Source of the DNA: CATOSP01 sp965197545
GTDB taxonomy: Bacteria > Chloroflexota > Dehalococcoidia > Lucifugimonadales > UBA3495
Assembly: GCA_965197545.1 (NCBI GenBank)
Contig: CBDANJ010000007.1
Coordinates: 682,001 to 746,000 of the forward strand
Direction of reading: 5' to 3'
Length of the DNA stretch: 64,000 nt
The number at the start of each line of letters is the position of its first letter. Position 1 is the stretch's first letter. The notes under the pieces are model-generated. The model searched no databases. It worked only from the letters and a program-made list of their open reading frames with translations, and was not told where the DNA came from. A program made the position numbers and the translations under genes. This document shows, piece after piece, positions 62,536 through 64,000 of the stretch.

Positions 62536-64000
62536 CTAAGGCGCCTGGCACGCCTCCCATAGCCACTGTTTGTCCTCATCTTCCAGCATGGGGCTGATGG
62601 TGTCCCACACTTCCCGGTGGTATTCCTCGAGCCATGCTTGTTCAGCCCGGGAAAGTTGTGCCCAATCTATTAGACCCTTATCGAATGGGATAAGAGTTAG
62701 CGGCTCCAGTCTCAACCACTTCCGCCCGTCGGGGTGCTCGGGCATATCCTCATCGGGCTCGACGACATACAGGTTTTCCAGCCTCACCCCGCCCCAGCCG
62801 GCCTCGTAATAACCGGGTTCGTTGGAGACGATCATACCCACCTTGAACGGTTCATCCGCTCCCCTGGGAGTGATCCGCTGCGGCCCCTCGTGGACGTTCA
62901 GGAACGCCCCGACTCCATGGCCCGTGCCGTGCCCATAATCCAAACCGGCGTTCCAAAGAAAAGTTCTAGCCAGGGCATCCAGGGCGATTCCACCGGTGCC
63001 TTCTGGGAACTTCTGCATTGCCAGGTTGATATGACCCCTCAAGACCAGGGTATAGACTTCCTTTTGACGTTCCGAAGCCTCCCCGACGATGACGGTGCGT
63101 GTGTCATCGGTGGTGCCGCCCATCAGTTGCACTCCGGAGTCGACCAGGAACAGTTCCCCGTCGTTCAGGAAAACCTCCGGGCTGGCGTCCGCATAATGGA
63201 CGATGGCCCCGTTGGCCCCGGCGGCCGCTATTGTGGTAAAGCTGAGGTCGTAGAATCCTTCTTCGCTGGAATACTCGTCGTACAGGATTTGGCTGTAGGC
63301 GTCCTCGCTAACCGTTGTTCCCGCCTTGATCGAGTCCTGCAAGCGCTTGAAGCTGCGGATCTTGGCCGCCGCCGCGTGCCGGTGAGAATTCCGCGAGGCT
63401 GCAATCTCCGTCTCGTTCTTGACGGCTTTTAGCGCAACGGTGGGATTGGGCTTCTCGATCAGTTTTTGGTCTTCGTGCAGCATGAGCCGGGTGCCCATCG
63501 TGGCCCCGCTGGGATCAAGCCAGACCATGCCCGAGGCTTCCGCTCCGTAACGCCTCATGGACTCGCTATATGCCTCATAGGGTTCGAACTTGATAAGTGG
63601 TCCCAGCGATTCAATGACATCGGCTGGAGGCAATACCCTGGTAAAGCAGGCCGCATTTTCTCTGTCGATGGCCAGGTAACCTTCGAACACGGGGTTGTAG
63701 TCGATGTCCGTGCCGCGAAGATTGGTCACCCACGCGATCTCGTCGAGCTTGGTCAGGATGAGGAGCGTTGCGCCCGCCTCTTCCATCTCCTTGCGTATGT
63801 TCTCAAGTTTTTCGGCGGCGCCGCAGCCGGTGAGGTCGTCGGCCAACTGGTAGATCGGGTTGCCTGGCGGCGCGGGCTGCTCATCCCACACCGCATCCAC
63901 CAGGTTGTCGGTTATGGGGACCAGGGCGGAGTCGGGCGACTTGAGGGCGGCTTTGTAAACGGCATGGGCCTGCATTGAGACGACAAATGGGTCAAAACCT
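62536..64000 (-). CDS. M24-family aminopeptidase P (partial, N-terminus beyond right edge)
   Basis: C-terminal 487 or so residues of an Xaa-Pro aminopeptidase. The frame stays open to the window edge (GFDPFVVS precedes the first visible Met at 63975), and the visible sequence aligns with the middle and C-terminal domains of the animal XPNPEP1 type, so a domain of about 180 residues is missing. Metal ligands are in FLVDSGVQLMGGTTDDTRT (two Asp), GHGTGHGVG (His), SNEPGYYEAG (Glu) and GGVRLENL (Glu). It removes N-terminal residues ahead of proline. Confidence 0.93.
   Translation of the reverse strand, partial: GFDPFVVSMQAHAVYKAALKSPDSALVPITDNLVDAVWDEQPAPPGNPIYQLADDLTGCGAAEKLENIRKEMEEAGATLLILTKLDEIAWVTNLRGTDIDYNPVFEGYLAIDRENAACFTRVLPPADVIESLGPLIKFEPYEAYSESMRRYGAEASGMVWLDPSGATMGTRLMLHEDQKLIEKPNPTVALKAVKNETEIAASRNSHRHAAAAKIRSFKRLQDSIKAGTTVSEDAYSQILYDEYSSEEGFYDLSFTTIAAAGANGAIVHYADASPEVFLNDGELFLVDSGVQLMGGTTDDTRTVIVGEASERQKEVYTLVLRGHINLAMQKFPEGTGGIALDALARTFLWNAGLDYGHGTGHGVGAFLNVHEGPQRITPRGADEPFKVGMIVSNEPGYYEAGWGGVRLENLYVVEPDEDMPEHPDGRKWLRLEPLTLIPFDKGLIDWAQLSRAEQAWLEEYHREVWDTISPMLEDEDKQWLWEACQAP

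Noticed and set aside
1..64000. Genome-wide reassignment of TGA to an amino acid (code 4 or 25 type)
   Set aside because: Several clear genes end at TGA at the expected family length, with tight overlaps such as GTGA and ATGA, so TGA is still a stop.

Overview
The window is about 64 kb of GC-rich bacterial chromosome with densely packed genes on both strands and no rRNA, tRNA, CRISPR array or phage block. Gene content suggests a free-living Chloroflexota of the SAR202/Dehalococcoidia type. This is inferred from the combination of an F420 gene (cofE), a futalosine-type menaquinone set (MqnA-like, UbiD/UbiA/UbiX/UbiE), CO-dehydrogenase-like molybdenum hydroxylase subunits, hydantoinase A/B genes, paired MFS carriers and many SDR/VOC/dienelactone-hydrolase-type catabolic genes. 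No marker gene settles it.

The main discovery is a cluster of probable selenoproteins that ordinary gene calling would cut or lose. Three genes carry in-frame TGA codons exactly where the family has its catalytic cysteine, and the frame is intact on both sides. (1) A thioredoxin/NHL-repeat protein (25086-26573) has TGA at the first position of its CxxC motif. (2) A BCP-type peroxiredoxin (54376-54828, minus) has TGA at the peroxidatic position of the TPGC motif. (3) An alkylmercury-lyase (MerB)-like protein (39514-40158, minus) has two TGAs, aligning with the two catalytic cysteines of MerB. All four TGAs are followed by a hairpin whose loop starts 18-26 nt downstream and has G at its first or second position, the layout of a bacterial SECIS. 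TGA is an ordinary stop elsewhere in the window, so this is not a code reassignment. The selA/B/C/D machinery is not in the window.

Layout. 0-5 kb: oligopeptide-type ABC permeases, a secreted metallopeptidase, an MqnA-like protein and a MetF-type reductase. 5-9 kb: a minus-strand catabolic operon (TPP enzyme, CMD protein, SDR, Zn-ribbon/OB protein). 9-16 kb: ketopantoate reductase-like, VOC, DUF2182, MFS, CoxM-CoxS, a MoaD-like protein, Nudix and GNAT genes. 16-20 kb: hisA, hisH, cobalamin adenosyltransferase, cofE and dinB. 20-28.7 kb: a second MFS carrier, an aminotransferase, dienelactone hydrolase, the first selenoprotein, and prmC/prfA. 28.7-31.4 kb: a decayed region with a broken gene, a toxin-antitoxin pair and a MITE-like element.

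31.4-36 kb: the ubiD-ubiA-ubiX-ubiE menaquinone cluster, interrupted by a chimeric ubiE/ubiX fragment and a small aspartic protease. 36-41.4 kb: a merB-like(Sec2)-modA-modB-modC operon divergent from an XRE regulator with a ligand-binding domain. 42-45.5 kb: an IS66-family element followed by a nested non-autonomous relative with the same 8-bp target duplication, then a BNR-type repeat protein. 46-53 kb: a minus-strand run of alaX, macro domain, hyuA, methyltransferase, PIG-L deacetylase and hyuB. 53-64 kb: dnaN, the Sec-peroxiredoxin with an SDR, a serine hydrolase, a 2-hydroxyacid dehydrogenase, an orphan CoxL-type large subunit with a cupin, msrB, and an M24 peptidase cut by the right edge.
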